64,000 nt of DNA from Dysgonomonas gadei ATCC BAA-286 (GTDB lineage Bacteria > Bacteroidota > Bacteroidia > Bacteroidales > Dysgonomonadaceae). This document shows, in pieces, positions 36,478-45,032 of this stretch. Made by a program: the position numbers and the translations under genes. The notes below the pieces were generated by a model, which was given only the letters and a program-made list of their open reading frames with translations, was not told where the DNA came from and did not search any database. The stretch lies in contig NZ_GL891984.1 of the NCBI RefSeq assembly GCF_000213555.1, forward strand, positions 149,904 to 213,903, written 5' to 3'. The number at the start of each line of letters is the position of its first letter. The first letter of the stretch is position 1.

Positions 36478-39400
36478 ATAAAACGAAAAAAAAATGGAAA
36501 ATATTTCCTGCTGTCGATGTGTTGTTTCCTAAACCTAGTTTTTGCTTTTGCTCAGTCAGGGAGAGTAATAACAGGACGTGTGAGCGATTCTAAAGGAGAG
36601 TTGTTGGCCGGAGTAGTAGTTACGGAAGTTGGCACTACAAATGGAGTGATCACAGATGAGAATGGAACTTATTCCATTGGTACAAAATCAAGCAGTGCTG
36701 TACTGAGATTTACATGTATTGGTTTTAAAGAGAAAGTAGAAGAAATAGGGAACAGAAAGGTTATTGATGTTGCCTTAGATGAAGATGTCGCTTTCTTGGA
36801 TGAAGTAGTAGTAGTCGGATTCGGTTCTCAGAAGAAAGCGTCAGTTGTTGGAGCTATTAGTACTGTTGAGCCTCAGTCGTTACTTACAGCTCCTGTTCGT
36901 TCGGTCAGTAATAATCTTGCAGGGAAGCTAGCCGGGGTAATTGCTGTACAAAGAAGTGGCAATCCTTGGTTTAACGATTCTGATTTTTGGATTAGAGGTA
37001 TGAGTTCCTTTGGAAATTCTAAGCCTTTAGTATTGATAGATGGAATTGAGCGCTCCTTACATGATATGGATCCGAATGAAATCGAATCATTTTCTGTATT
37101 AAAAGATGCTGCGGCCAGTGCCGTATATGGAGTAAGAGGTGCTAATGGTGTGATAATGATTACCACAAAACGAGGTAAAATAGGGGCCCCGAAAGTAAGC
37201 GCCCGCATAGAACAGGCATATACTAAACCAACGAAACTTCCGAAATATATAGGTTCTGTGAAGTATCTGGAATTGATGAACGATGTCTATCTGGACGCAT
37301 ATCCTAATCAGTCTCCGCTCTTCAACAACGCAACAATCGAGAATTACAGGAATCAAACAGATCCCGAGCTATATCCCGATATCAACTGGTGGGATGTTGT
37401 AGCAAAGGACTTTGCAAGTAGTACTACTGCCAATTTAGATATCAACGGGGGGAGTGATATATTACGTTATGCTCTAACATTAGGACTTTATGATGAGAGT
37501 GGAATTATAGAGAGAGATAAAAATCAGGCATGGGACTCTTCTCTGAAGGTTCGACGCTATAATGTCCGTTCAAATGTAGATGTTAACCTGACTAAAACAA
37601 CATTATTTCGTTTCAATCTGGGAGGGCATCTGATCGCCCGTAACTCTCCTCCGGGATGGAATGAAACAGATGTGGGTATTTTCTACCAGGCTTCGAGGAT
37701 TCCTCCATATGTTCACCCACCCGTTTATTCAACTGGGGAAATACCTCGGGTATACGCAAGGGAAAATCCGTGGGCTTGGGCTACACAACGAGGATATGAA
37801 ACTTTGAACCGCCATAAAATTGAATCTTTGGCATCCGTTGAGCAAGATCTGAAATTTATCACTCCCGGCTTAAGCGCAAAATTGAGCTTTTCTTTCGACA
37901 GATATTCGGGCTCTTATAAGGTTAGGGGGAAAAATCCTGATTATTATACACCTGCTACGGAAAGAGATGCTAATGGAAATTTAGCGTTGTCTATATATAC
38001 TTATGGCCAGCAATTTCTGGGTTATGATGTCGGTTCCGAATGGGGTGAACAAAGTATCTATATGGAAGGTGCAATCAACTATGAAAGAACTTTTGACAAA
38101 AAACATGCGGTGAATTCCATGCTTCTATATAATCAGAGGGAACTCGAAAGAGGAACTGAATATTGGGACCGTTTGCCTTACCGTACTCAGGGATTTGCCG
38201 GAAGATTCTCATATACTTACGATACACGCTATATTGCAGAGTTCAACTTTGGATACAATGGCTCGGAAAACTTTGCCAAAGGTAATCGTTTCGGATTTTT
38301 TCCATCGGTTTCTTTAGGCTGGATCATTTCTCAGGAGAGCTTTATGGAAGGTCTGGTAAACACTATTTCCAATCTGAAACTTAGAGGGTCTTGGGGTGAA
38401 GTAGGTAATAGCATACTTGGTGTAAATATCTGGGATAACAGGTTTGCGTATCTTTCAACAATCAACGAAAGTTACGGATGGTATACTTTTGGCACAGATA
38501 GTAATTTCCATCGTGTCGGGAAAGCAGAAGGGAATGCCGAAAATACTGCGCTAACATGGGAAACATCGACCAAGACGAACTTAGGCTTAGAGGTGGGCTT
38601 ATGGGGCAATTCAGTAAACCTGACTGCGGATGTTTTCATGGATAAGCGCAGGGATATCTTTATGCAAAGGCGGACAGTTCCGGGTTCGGCCGGATTTATG
38701 CAAACTCCTTATGCCAATTTTGGCAAAGTAGAAAATAAAGGGTTTGAACTGTCTCTGAATGCAAATAAAAAATTGTCTGACGACTGGCATATTTCGGCAA
38801 TGGCAAATTATACTTTTGCCAGAAACAAAATTATTGAGAAAGATGAACCTGCTGCTGTAATAGGAACTAACAGGGCTGAAACGGGACATCCTATCAACCA
38901 GATATTCGGACTTGTCTCAGAGGGGCTTTTTACTGAAGATGATTTTGACACCAATGGCAATTTAAAGCCGGAAATACCTGCTCATACGTTTGGTACAGTC
39001 CGCCCGGGTGATATCAAGTATAAAGATGTAAACGGTGATAATTCGATCGATGCAAGAGACCGGACAGCCATTGGGGGAACCTTTAATCCGGAAATTGTAT
39101 ACGGCTTTGGTGTCAATATAAAATATAAGGCTATAGATTTTGGCTTTTTTTTCCAGGGTACAGCTAATACATACCAAATGCTTGGCGGAGAGAACTGGTT
39201 ACCCGGAACCGCTTTAGGTGCAACAGGGAATATCTTCACTAATATCGATGATCGCTGGACAAAGGAGAATCCGAATCAGAACGTATTCTGGCCAAGATTG
39301 ACTTATGGTGCGAATACTAATAATGAACAGGCATCTACTTGGTGGTTAAGAGATATGAGCTTCTTGCGTTTGAGGACTTTGGAGGTTGGTTATACACTGC

Positions 39401-39576
39401 CTCAGGTATGGACGAGATCGGTAGGTGTAGAAAATTTGCGTTTTTTTGCGAGAGGGTCTAATATCCTTACTTTCTCTAAATTTAAACTATGGGATCCGGA
39501 ACTGGCCACAACCGATGGGCTTAAGTATCCTATGACTCAGTCAATATCATTTGGATTAAGTGTTAATTTCCAATAA
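36469..39576 (+). CDS. SusC/RagA-family TonB-dependent transporter, second pair of the D-arabinan cluster
   Basis: A 1035-residue SusC. The signal peptide ends near residue 28 (FAFAQSG). A carboxypeptidase-regulatory-like domain (ITGRVSDSKGELLAGVVV, about 32-105) is followed by the TonB-box-like DEVVVVGFG and the plug (NLAGKLAGVIAVQRSG, IRGMSSFG, IESFSVLKDAAASAVYGVRGANGVI). The barrel ends at LSVNFQ. It is not a close copy of the first SusC in this cluster: signal region, plug and loops differ. The two pairs may therefore import different fragments, such as linear and branched or capped arabinan. The SusD gene starts 3 bases after its stop. Confidence 0.95.
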   Translation: MRHIKRKKNGKYFLLSMCCFLNLVFAFAQSGRVITGRVSDSKGELLAGVVVTEVGTTNGVITDENGTYSIGTKSSSAVLRFTCIGFKEKVEEIGNRKVIDVALDEDVAFLDEVVVVGFGSQKKASVVGAISTVEPQSLLTAPVRSVSNNLAGKLAGVIAVQRSGNPWFNDSDFWIRGMSSFGNSKPLVLIDGIERSLHDMDPNEIESFSVLKDAAASAVYGVRGANGVIMITTKRGKIGAPKVSARIEQAYTKPTKLPKYIGSVKYLELMNDVYLDAYPNQSPLFNNATIENYRNQTDPELYPDINWWDVVAKDFASSTTANLDINGGSDILRYALTLGLYDESGIIERDKNQAWDSSLKVRRYNVRSNVDVNLTKTTLFRFNLGGHLIARNSPPGWNETDVGIFYQASRIPPYVHPPVYSTGEIPRVYARENPWAWATQRGYETLNRHKIESLASVEQDLKFITPGLSAKLSFSFDRYSGSYKVRGKNPDYYTPATERDANGNLALSIYTYGQQFLGYDVGSEWGEQSIYMEGAINYERTFDKKHAVNSMLLYNQRELERGTEYWDRLPYRTQGFAGRFSYTYDTRYIAEFNFGYNGSENFAKGNRFGFFPSVSLGWIISQESFMEGLVNTISNLKLRGSWGEVGNSILGVNIWDNRFAYLSTINESYGWYTFGTDSNFHRVGKAEGNAENTALTWETSTKTNLGLEVGLWGNSVNLTADVFMDKRRDIFMQRRTVPGSAGFMQTPYANFGKVENKGFELSLNANKKLSDDWHISAMANYTFARNKIIEKDEPAAVIGTNRAETGHPINQIFGLVSEGLFTEDDFDTNGNLKPEIPAHTFGTVRPGDIKYKDVNGDNSIDARDRTAIGGTFNPEIVYGFGVNIKYKAIDFGFFFQGTANTYQMLGGENWLPGTALGATGNIFTNIDDRWTKENPNQNVFWPRLTYGANTNNEQASTWWLRDMSFLRLRTLEVGYTLPQVWTRSVGVENLRFFARGSNILTFSKFKLWDPELATTDGLKYPMTQSISFGLSVNFQ

Positions 39577-39579
39577 ATA

Positions 39580-41511
39580 ATGATGAATATGAAAAATATA
39601 AAATATTTAATACTGGTCCTTATTTCTTCATTACTAATAATTGGTACAACAGGATGCTCCGATTTTCTGGATAAGAAACCTGATGACTATCTGACGATGG
39701 AGATGATTTTTTCTGATAAGATCAGAACTGAAGACTGGTTGGCGGGTGTATATTCAGGTGTTCCTAATCCAATGTGGGGATACTTTAAAGAGCAGGGGTG
39801 GAATATAATGTCAGATGATATGACTATTCCTTCAGAGTGGCAGCCTTTTGGATGGAAGAATGTATATGCATATACTGTCGGGGATTGGAATCCGGAATCG
39901 GCCTGGAATCCCTATTATTGGGTAACTTTTCCTCAGAAGATACGCAGTGCATTGATATTTATAGAAAATGCTCGGCCAAATCAGGCGCAGGGTATGAGCG
40001 AAGAATATGTTACTAGAATGAAATATGAAGCCCGCTTTCTGATTGCGTATTACTATGCGTTAATGTTGGAGATATACGGTCCGATCCCGTTCAAGCCCGG
40101 AGTTATAGAATCAGTGGATGCACCTGAGTCGGAACTGATGATCACTCAGACTCCATATGATGATATTGTAAACTGGATAGATAATGAATTGATAGAGGTG
40201 GCCAAACATCTGCCTGCAGTTTATCCTCAAGAAACTGATTGGGGTAGAGCAACTTCCGTAATGTGCCATGCAGTGAGAGCACGTATGCTTCTTTTTGCAG
40301 CAAGCCCTTTATTTAACGGAAATCCGGACCTTAAAGACTGGAAGAATAATGATGGTGTCAATTTATTTAAACCTACAGCAGAGACTGGTAAGTGGGCACG
40401 TGCTGCAACAGCCCATAAAGAGTTGATCGACCTGGCGCATGCAAACGCCTATCAGTTATATAAGGAATATAATAACGATGGTACGATAGATCCTTTTATG
40501 TCATATTATAATATGTCTCTGAAAAAGTTTTCGGAAGGTAACAAAGAGATTATATTTGGTAGGACATGGGATCCGGGCCGAGATTATTATGAAGGTTTGG
40601 GCAGTTGGCAGGCACATCATCTGCCAAAAGGAATAAACGGAAATGCAGGGATGGGTGTTACTCAGGAACTGGTAGATGCTTTTTATATGAAAAACGGCAC
40701 GAGCCCTATACTGGGATACGATGCAAATAATATGCCAATTATTAATACTGCATCCGGATATTCCGAAAATGGATTTTCTACGGTAGGAGAAATAAGAAAT
40801 ACAAATTGGATAGGAGCATCAGGTCCGGACAATGTACACGGACAGGTGACACTCCCAGGTACATTTAACATGTATTGTAATAGAGAAGCGCGTTTCTATG
40901 TATCGGTTATATATAATGAGGCGTGGCTTGGAGTAGATAACAGACGCGTTGAGTTTTACCAGAATGGAGGACGGGATACAGGAAATACCTTCGATGCTCC
41001 GCAAAATGGTTATAATGTAAGGAAGAGGATTAGTCTCGAAGTTTTCCCCAGGACTCCGACCCATCCGTATCAGCCTGGTATTCTTTACCGTTTGGCAGAA
41101 GCATACCTGGGTTATGCCGAAGCCCTGAATGAATCCGACCCGGGTAATGCGGATATTTTAAAATACATTAATTATGTGAGGCAGAGAGCCGGGATTCCGG
41201 ATGTAACATCTGGTTCTCAGGATGAAATCCGTAAGCTGATTCAAAAAGAAAGGCGGGTTGAGTTTAACTGTGAAGGTATCCGCTTCCACGATGTACGCCG
41301 ATGGAAACTTGCAGAAACCGAGCTTAATCGCCCGTATTACGGGATGAACTTTAAAGGATCTGCGAAAAGTGATGATATCAATAATCCGGATGCATTTTAT
41401 AAACGTACTTTTTACAAAAATCGTAAATTTTACAAGAAGATGTATCTATGGCCTGTGCCGCAAGCCCAAATTGATATTAATCCTAAACTGATTCAGGCTC
41501 CCGGTTATTAA
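39580..41511 (+). CDS. SusD/RagB-family glycan-binding lipoprotein, partner of the second SusC
   Basis: At 643 residues this is a large SusD. The lipobox is IIGTTGCSDFLDKKP (Cys at about 26; Met2 or Met4 could also be the start). The TPR helices include YVTRMKYEARFLIAYYYALMLEIYGPIPF. The C-terminal block is RLAEAYLGYAEALNESDP, INYVRQRAGIP, QKERRVEFNCEGIRFHDVRRWKLAE and a terminal IQAPGY. It binds glycan at the surface and gates the SusC encoded directly upstream. A perfect hairpin follows its stop codon. Confidence 0.95.
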   Translation: MMNMKNIKYLILVLISSLLIIGTTGCSDFLDKKPDDYLTMEMIFSDKIRTEDWLAGVYSGVPNPMWGYFKEQGWNIMSDDMTIPSEWQPFGWKNVYAYTVGDWNPESAWNPYYWVTFPQKIRSALIFIENARPNQAQGMSEEYVTRMKYEARFLIAYYYALMLEIYGPIPFKPGVIESVDAPESELMITQTPYDDIVNWIDNELIEVAKHLPAVYPQETDWGRATSVMCHAVRARMLLFAASPLFNGNPDLKDWKNNDGVNLFKPTAETGKWARAATAHKELIDLAHANAYQLYKEYNNDGTIDPFMSYYNMSLKKFSEGNKEIIFGRTWDPGRDYYEGLGSWQAHHLPKGINGNAGMGVTQELVDAFYMKNGTSPILGYDANNMPIINTASGYSENGFSTVGEIRNTNWIGASGPDNVHGQVTLPGTFNMYCNREARFYVSVIYNEAWLGVDNRRVEFYQNGGRDTGNTFDAPQNGYNVRKRISLEVFPRTPTHPYQPGILYRLAEAYLGYAEALNESDPGNADILKYINYVRQRAGIPDVTSGSQDEIRKLIQKERRVEFNCEGIRFHDVRRWKLAETELNRPYYGMNFKGSAKSDDINNPDAFYKRTFYKNRKFYKKMYLWPVPQAQIDINPKLIQAPGY

Positions 41512-41519
41512 TTTCAAAC

Positions 41520-41558
41520 AGGAGAACAGGAACGGAAACGACTGACTCCTGTTCTCCT
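41520..41558 (+). terminator. Stem-loop after the second susD gene
   Basis: aggagaacagga (41520-41531) pairs perfectly over 12 bp with 41547-41558 across a 15-base loop, starting eight bases after the stop codon. There is little U-tract, so it may act as an mRNA-stabilising or attenuating hairpin rather than a full stop. Confidence 0.6.
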
Positions 41559-41596
41559 TACTGATACAAGTAATAGTGAATATAAAATATTATCTT

Positions 41597-42520
41597 ATGA
41601 AATCTTTTAAATATATTTTCTATATTCTTTTAATAGTTTTGGGAATCAGTTCTTGCAAGAGTGATAATGATATGCCTGAATTTCCAACTAAATATGCAAG
41701 AATTATTCAAAAAACGATAACTGTAAAAACTGCAGAAAGATATAATGTAACGATACATCCGATTTTTGACAGTGAAGAAACGGCGAAAGAGAAATTTGTG
41801 TGGAGTGTATCTGATGAGAGCCTTGTCTCTCTTCATACTCATTCGGATAATTCTCTCACAATCAAAGGTCTTGTTCCTGGGCAAACAACCCTCAAGCTAG
41901 AATCTGAAGATGGGAAATTACAATATTATTCAACCGTGAATGTGATGAAATCGCCTGATTTTGAGCCTATATTTATAGACTTTGGTCCTATAATATCTCC
42001 TTCGCCATTTAATAATTTTCAAAAGCCATCCGATAAAAAACTTGAGAATTTAATAAATAAATATGGAGAGGATACCGGGTATTCAATTGAAATTGCAGGC
42101 TCTTTCAACGATTTTGAAATAATTCGCAATATCCCTAATACTTTGGGATTTCCATCAGAGGCTTCCAATGACATGTTTTTCAATGATGGAATAAATGTAT
42201 CTTCTGCTGGTTTTACTCTATCGGCCTTGAATAAAGACTTTAAGTATTCATTCATATTTTATTCGGCGATCGACGATAATAATACTGAAAATGAATATAT
42301 CGTTGAAGGTTTGAACCGCAGTTCGGCAACGCTTAGTACGGCTCATAATCAATCGGGAGTAGCAACCGTTAAGAATATTATTCCGGATGATGATGGCAAA
42401 ATACATATAACCTTACAAGCCGGACCTAATAATACTCAATGGGCAAGATTCTATAACATTAATGCAATGATCATTATTTCAGAGTACGATGAACTTGCTT
42501 TTCCTCTGAAATTTGAATGA
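41597..42520 (+). CDS. Lipoprotein with Ig-like domain, probable surface glycan-binding protein
   Basis: I place the start at the ATG at 41597 rather than an upstream GTG, because it gives a normal lipoprotein signal (YILLIVLGISSCKSDND, Cys at about 20). This makes 307 residues. The first part (about 30-115) is a bacterial Ig-like domain (WSVSDESLVSLHTHSDNSLTIKGLVPG, TLKLESEDG). The second part (about 125-307) is another beta-rich region I cannot name, with few charged active-site candidates. Its position after the second SusCD pair and the lipid anchor suggest a SusE/SusF-like role in holding D-arabinan at the surface, which is inference. The next gene is GH172, 84 bases on. Confidence 0.78.
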   Translation: MKSFKYIFYILLIVLGISSCKSDNDMPEFPTKYARIIQKTITVKTAERYNVTIHPIFDSEETAKEKFVWSVSDESLVSLHTHSDNSLTIKGLVPGQTTLKLESEDGKLQYYSTVNVMKSPDFEPIFIDFGPIISPSPFNNFQKPSDKKLENLINKYGEDTGYSIEIAGSFNDFEIIRNIPNTLGFPSEASNDMFFNDGINVSSAGFTLSALNKDFKYSFIFYSAIDDNNTENEYIVEGLNRSSATLSTAHNQSGVATVKNIIPDDDGKIHITLQAGPNNTQWARFYNINAMIIISEYDELAFPLKFE

Positions 42521-42546
42521 TCGTGTATTGTGAGTATTAATATCTT

Positions 42547-42573
42547 GGTCTGCCTCTTTTTGGGGGGCAGATC
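42547..42573 (+). terminator. Weak stem-loop between the Ig-like lipoprotein and the third GH172 gene
   Basis: tctgcc (42549-42554) pairs with ggcaga (42566-42571), extended by one G-U and one G-C pair. The loop contains a T-run and a G-run. It is a modest hairpin and may only attenuate read-through. Confidence 0.35.
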
Positions 42574-42604
42574 TTGAGAAGTTTTAGATAAATAATTTAT
42601 TATT

Positions 42605-43813
42605 ATGAAAAAGAAACCATTAAAACTGGTCTTGATTTGTTTATTACTTACGTTATTTTGTATACCGGATCTAGTAGCGCAGAATCCCGTTCCCGGAACT
42701 ATGTATGAGCTATCGCAAATGAAAAACGGTATGCGAAACCGGCGCATTAGCAGTAATGATCCCGCAGGAGGAGTTCTGGATCATCTTTCAGATATACGTC
42801 CGGGGGAAAAACGTATAATCGCCGATATACCCGGCTCCGGTATTATAAACCATATATGGATAACAATGGCTCCCGAGCCTCATGTTTTGAACCGTAGCGA
42901 TGTTATAATCCGTATGTACTGGGATGGCAATGCTTATCCTTCTGTTGAATCTCCTATCGGGCCGTTCTTTGGTCAGGGATGGAATGAACGGTACAATTAC
43001 TCGGCGTTGCCTATTACTGCAGGTCCTGCAAATGGTACCTCGATGGTATCGTATTTCTCCATGCCTTTTGCTCAGGGGGCCAGGATCGAAATTGAAAACC
43101 AGTCGGATGTAAATCTTGAAAAATTTTATTTCTATGTAGATTATTATGAGACTAAAAAATTACCGACCGATTTGGGCCGATTCCATGCCTGGTACAATCA
43201 GGAGCTGACAGAGGCTGCGCCGGAAGGGGAAACAGAATGGGCTGTAATCGGAAAACAAGACAACAATACAACAGGCGACCGCAATTATGTATTTGCTGAT
43301 ATCAAAGGTAAAGGACATTTTGTAGGGCTTAATTATTATGTCCATTGTCCTTCTCCAATCTGGTATGGTGAAGGGGACGACTTTTGGTTTATTGATGGTG
43401 AAGAAGAAGCTTCATTGTTGGGGACGGGTACGGAAGACCTTTTCAATACATCATGGTGTCCAAAGGAGGCTTATTCGCATCCATACTTCGGATATCCTCG
43501 TGTAAACAATGATGTTGGCTGGCTGGGACGTACACATATATATCGCTTCTTTATAGAAGATCCTGTTTTCTTCCAAAAAAGCCTGAAAGCAAGTATAGAA
43601 CACGGACATGCAAATAATCTTACATTGGATTTGGCTACCGTCGCATACTGGTATCAGTCGGAAGCCTGCCCTTTACCTCCTGCTCCATCGAAAGAAGTGC
43701 GTAAATTGAAGCCGTTTATCAATGTGCCGGATATGCATCGCTGGCGTCATGAGTGGAGAAAAAACAGGGGAGAAGATTCTAAACTTTGGGGTAATGAAAT
43801 GCCTAAACAATAA
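42605..43813 (+). CDS. GH172 (DUF2961) exo-D-arabinofuranosidase-type hydrolase, 402 residues
   Basis: A secreted protein with a signal peptide to about residue 25 (PDLVAQNP). DUF2961 motifs are IPGSGIINHIWITM (about 76-89) and RMYWDGNAYPSVESPIGPFFGQGW. The catalytic pair is GEGDD with Glu256 and GTGTEDLF with Glu277. The 21-residue spacing equals that of the characterised GH172 nucleophile and acid/base. It is closer in size to the 386-residue copy than to the 643-residue one. It stands beside the two GH183 genes, so the exo- and endo-acting halves of D-arabinan hydrolysis are adjacent here. A hairpin separates it from the first GH183 gene. Confidence 0.9.
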   Translation: MKKKPLKLVLICLLLTLFCIPDLVAQNPVPGTMYELSQMKNGMRNRRISSNDPAGGVLDHLSDIRPGEKRIIADIPGSGIINHIWITMAPEPHVLNRSDVIIRMYWDGNAYPSVESPIGPFFGQGWNERYNYSALPITAGPANGTSMVSYFSMPFAQGARIEIENQSDVNLEKFYFYVDYYETKKLPTDLGRFHAWYNQELTEAAPEGETEWAVIGKQDNNTTGDRNYVFADIKGKGHFVGLNYYVHCPSPIWYGEGDDFWFIDGEEEASLLGTGTEDLFNTSWCPKEAYSHPYFGYPRVNNDVGWLGRTHIYRFFIEDPVFFQKSLKASIEHGHANNLTLDLATVAYWYQSEACPLPPAPSKEVRKLKPFINVPDMHRWRHEWRKNRGEDSKLWGNEMPKQ

Positions 43814-43828
43814 TTGTAAATAAGCCAT

Positions 43829-43862
43829 AATACCCCTTCCTAAAGTCAGAGAGGGGGTATTG
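43829..43862 (+). terminator. Stem-loop between the third GH172 and first GH183 genes
   Basis: aatacccc (43829-43836) pairs with ggggtatt (43854-43861). The inner ttcct/agaga part extends the stem imperfectly, and gtcttt follows. It begins 16 bases after the stop codon. The next gene starts only 35 bases later. Confidence 0.6.
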
Positions 43863-43896
43863 TCTTTCATCAGAAGAATTTACGAATGATATTGAT

Positions 43897-45021
43897 ATGA
43901 AATTATCACGCGCAATTAAACATATATTTCTCTTAGGTGGATTTCTTTCACCTTTAGTCGTAATGAGCGACGATGTGAAAGAAGATTCCGGCACTTCAAA
44001 AAACAGAAAGCATCTAAAGGTAAAAAAAGTAGAGCGGGTTGCCCGTATAACGGGAACTCCGGTAGATGGTGAAAATCTGCTCTCTTCTAACAACACAACT
44101 ACCATGTATGATGTGGGAGGTACGGACCTCGGTATTGTTTGGGAAATGAATCAGGGAAAATATGGGATTTTTCTTGGCGATACTTTTGGTAAAGGATTCA
44201 TCCCCGACCAAAATGACCCGGCAGACTTCGGTGATAATTGGCGATGCAACGTTTTAGCCTTTTCTAATGACTGTAATCTTGAAGACGGATTGAGCATTGA
44301 CAGCATGGCCTCAGATGAAAATGACAACGCCAGAGAACTTATTCCCGGAGGAAAAGATAAGTCGGGTAATGGAGACTGGACATCTATCCCGACAGCAGCT
44401 ATTCGGGCAAATAATAAGGATTATGTACACTATTTCAATATGAGGAATTGGACGGGATGGATAACCAACTATTCAGGCCTTTACAAATCGGAAGACGATG
44501 GGAAAACATGGGGGAAATGTACAACAGTCCATTTTACTTCAGATAGTAATTTTGGACAAGCCGGATATTATAAGAAGGATGGCTATGTGTATATGGTAGG
44601 AACGGAAACTGGCCGGCATAGCAATCCCCGCCTGGCAAGGTTCAACGAAAAAGATATAGAAAATCAATCCTTGTATGAATACTGGAATAAGGATCACAAT
44701 GAGTGGATCAGAGGTGATGAATCTCAAGCTACTAACCTGTTTGAAGACACAGTGGGTGAACTGTCTATTGCATATCACAACAAGTATAAATGTTGGATTA
44801 TAACATATTTCTGTGCAGCCAGGTATAATATATCGATACGCTATGCAGAAGAATTGACGGGTCAGTGGAGTAAACCTCAGATATTGGCTACAGGGGAAGA
44901 ATACCCTCAGTTATATGGTTCATATATACACCCTGTGTCGCTGGATGGCGATGACCTGTATTTTTTAATGTCGATGTGGAGGCCGTATAATGTGTTCCTG
45001 ATGAGGGCAGAATTGGAATAA
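43897..45021 (+). CDS. GH183 (DUF4185) endo-D-arabinanase-type protein, signal-peptide form
   Basis: The 374-residue protein has a signal peptide (about 1-24, GGFLSPLVVMSDD) without a lipobox, so it is likely periplasmic. The DUF4185 five-bladed propeller fills the rest: VARITGTPVDG, DVGGTDLGIVWEM (Asp77), GIFLGDTFG (Asp95), DWTSIPTAAIRANN, YKSEDDGKTW and a last blade LYFLMSMWRPYNVFLMRAELE. DUF4185 proteins were shown to be endo-D-arabinofuranases and form family GH183. The two Asp residues, conserved in both copies here, are good active-site candidates, though I cannot confirm their role. It is a tandem duplicate of the next gene, 11 bases away. Confidence 0.92.
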   Translation: MKLSRAIKHIFLLGGFLSPLVVMSDDVKEDSGTSKNRKHLKVKKVERVARITGTPVDGENLLSSNNTTTMYDVGGTDLGIVWEMNQGKYGIFLGDTFGKGFIPDQNDPADFGDNWRCNVLAFSNDCNLEDGLSIDSMASDENDNARELIPGGKDKSGNGDWTSIPTAAIRANNKDYVHYFNMRNWTGWITNYSGLYKSEDDGKTWGKCTTVHFTSDSNFGQAGYYKKDGYVYMVGTETGRHSNPRLARFNEKDIENQSLYEYWNKDHNEWIRGDESQATNLFEDTVGELSIAYHNKYKCWIITYFCAARYNISIRYAEELTGQWSKPQILATGEEYPQLYGSYIHPVSLDGDDLYFLMSMWRPYNVFLMRAELE

Positions 45022-45032
45022 TAAATATTGAT

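Noticed and set aside
41576..41578. GTG start for the Ig-like lipoprotein
   Set aside because: The ATG at 41597 gives a proper lipoprotein signal peptide; the upstream codons would add an atypical extension.
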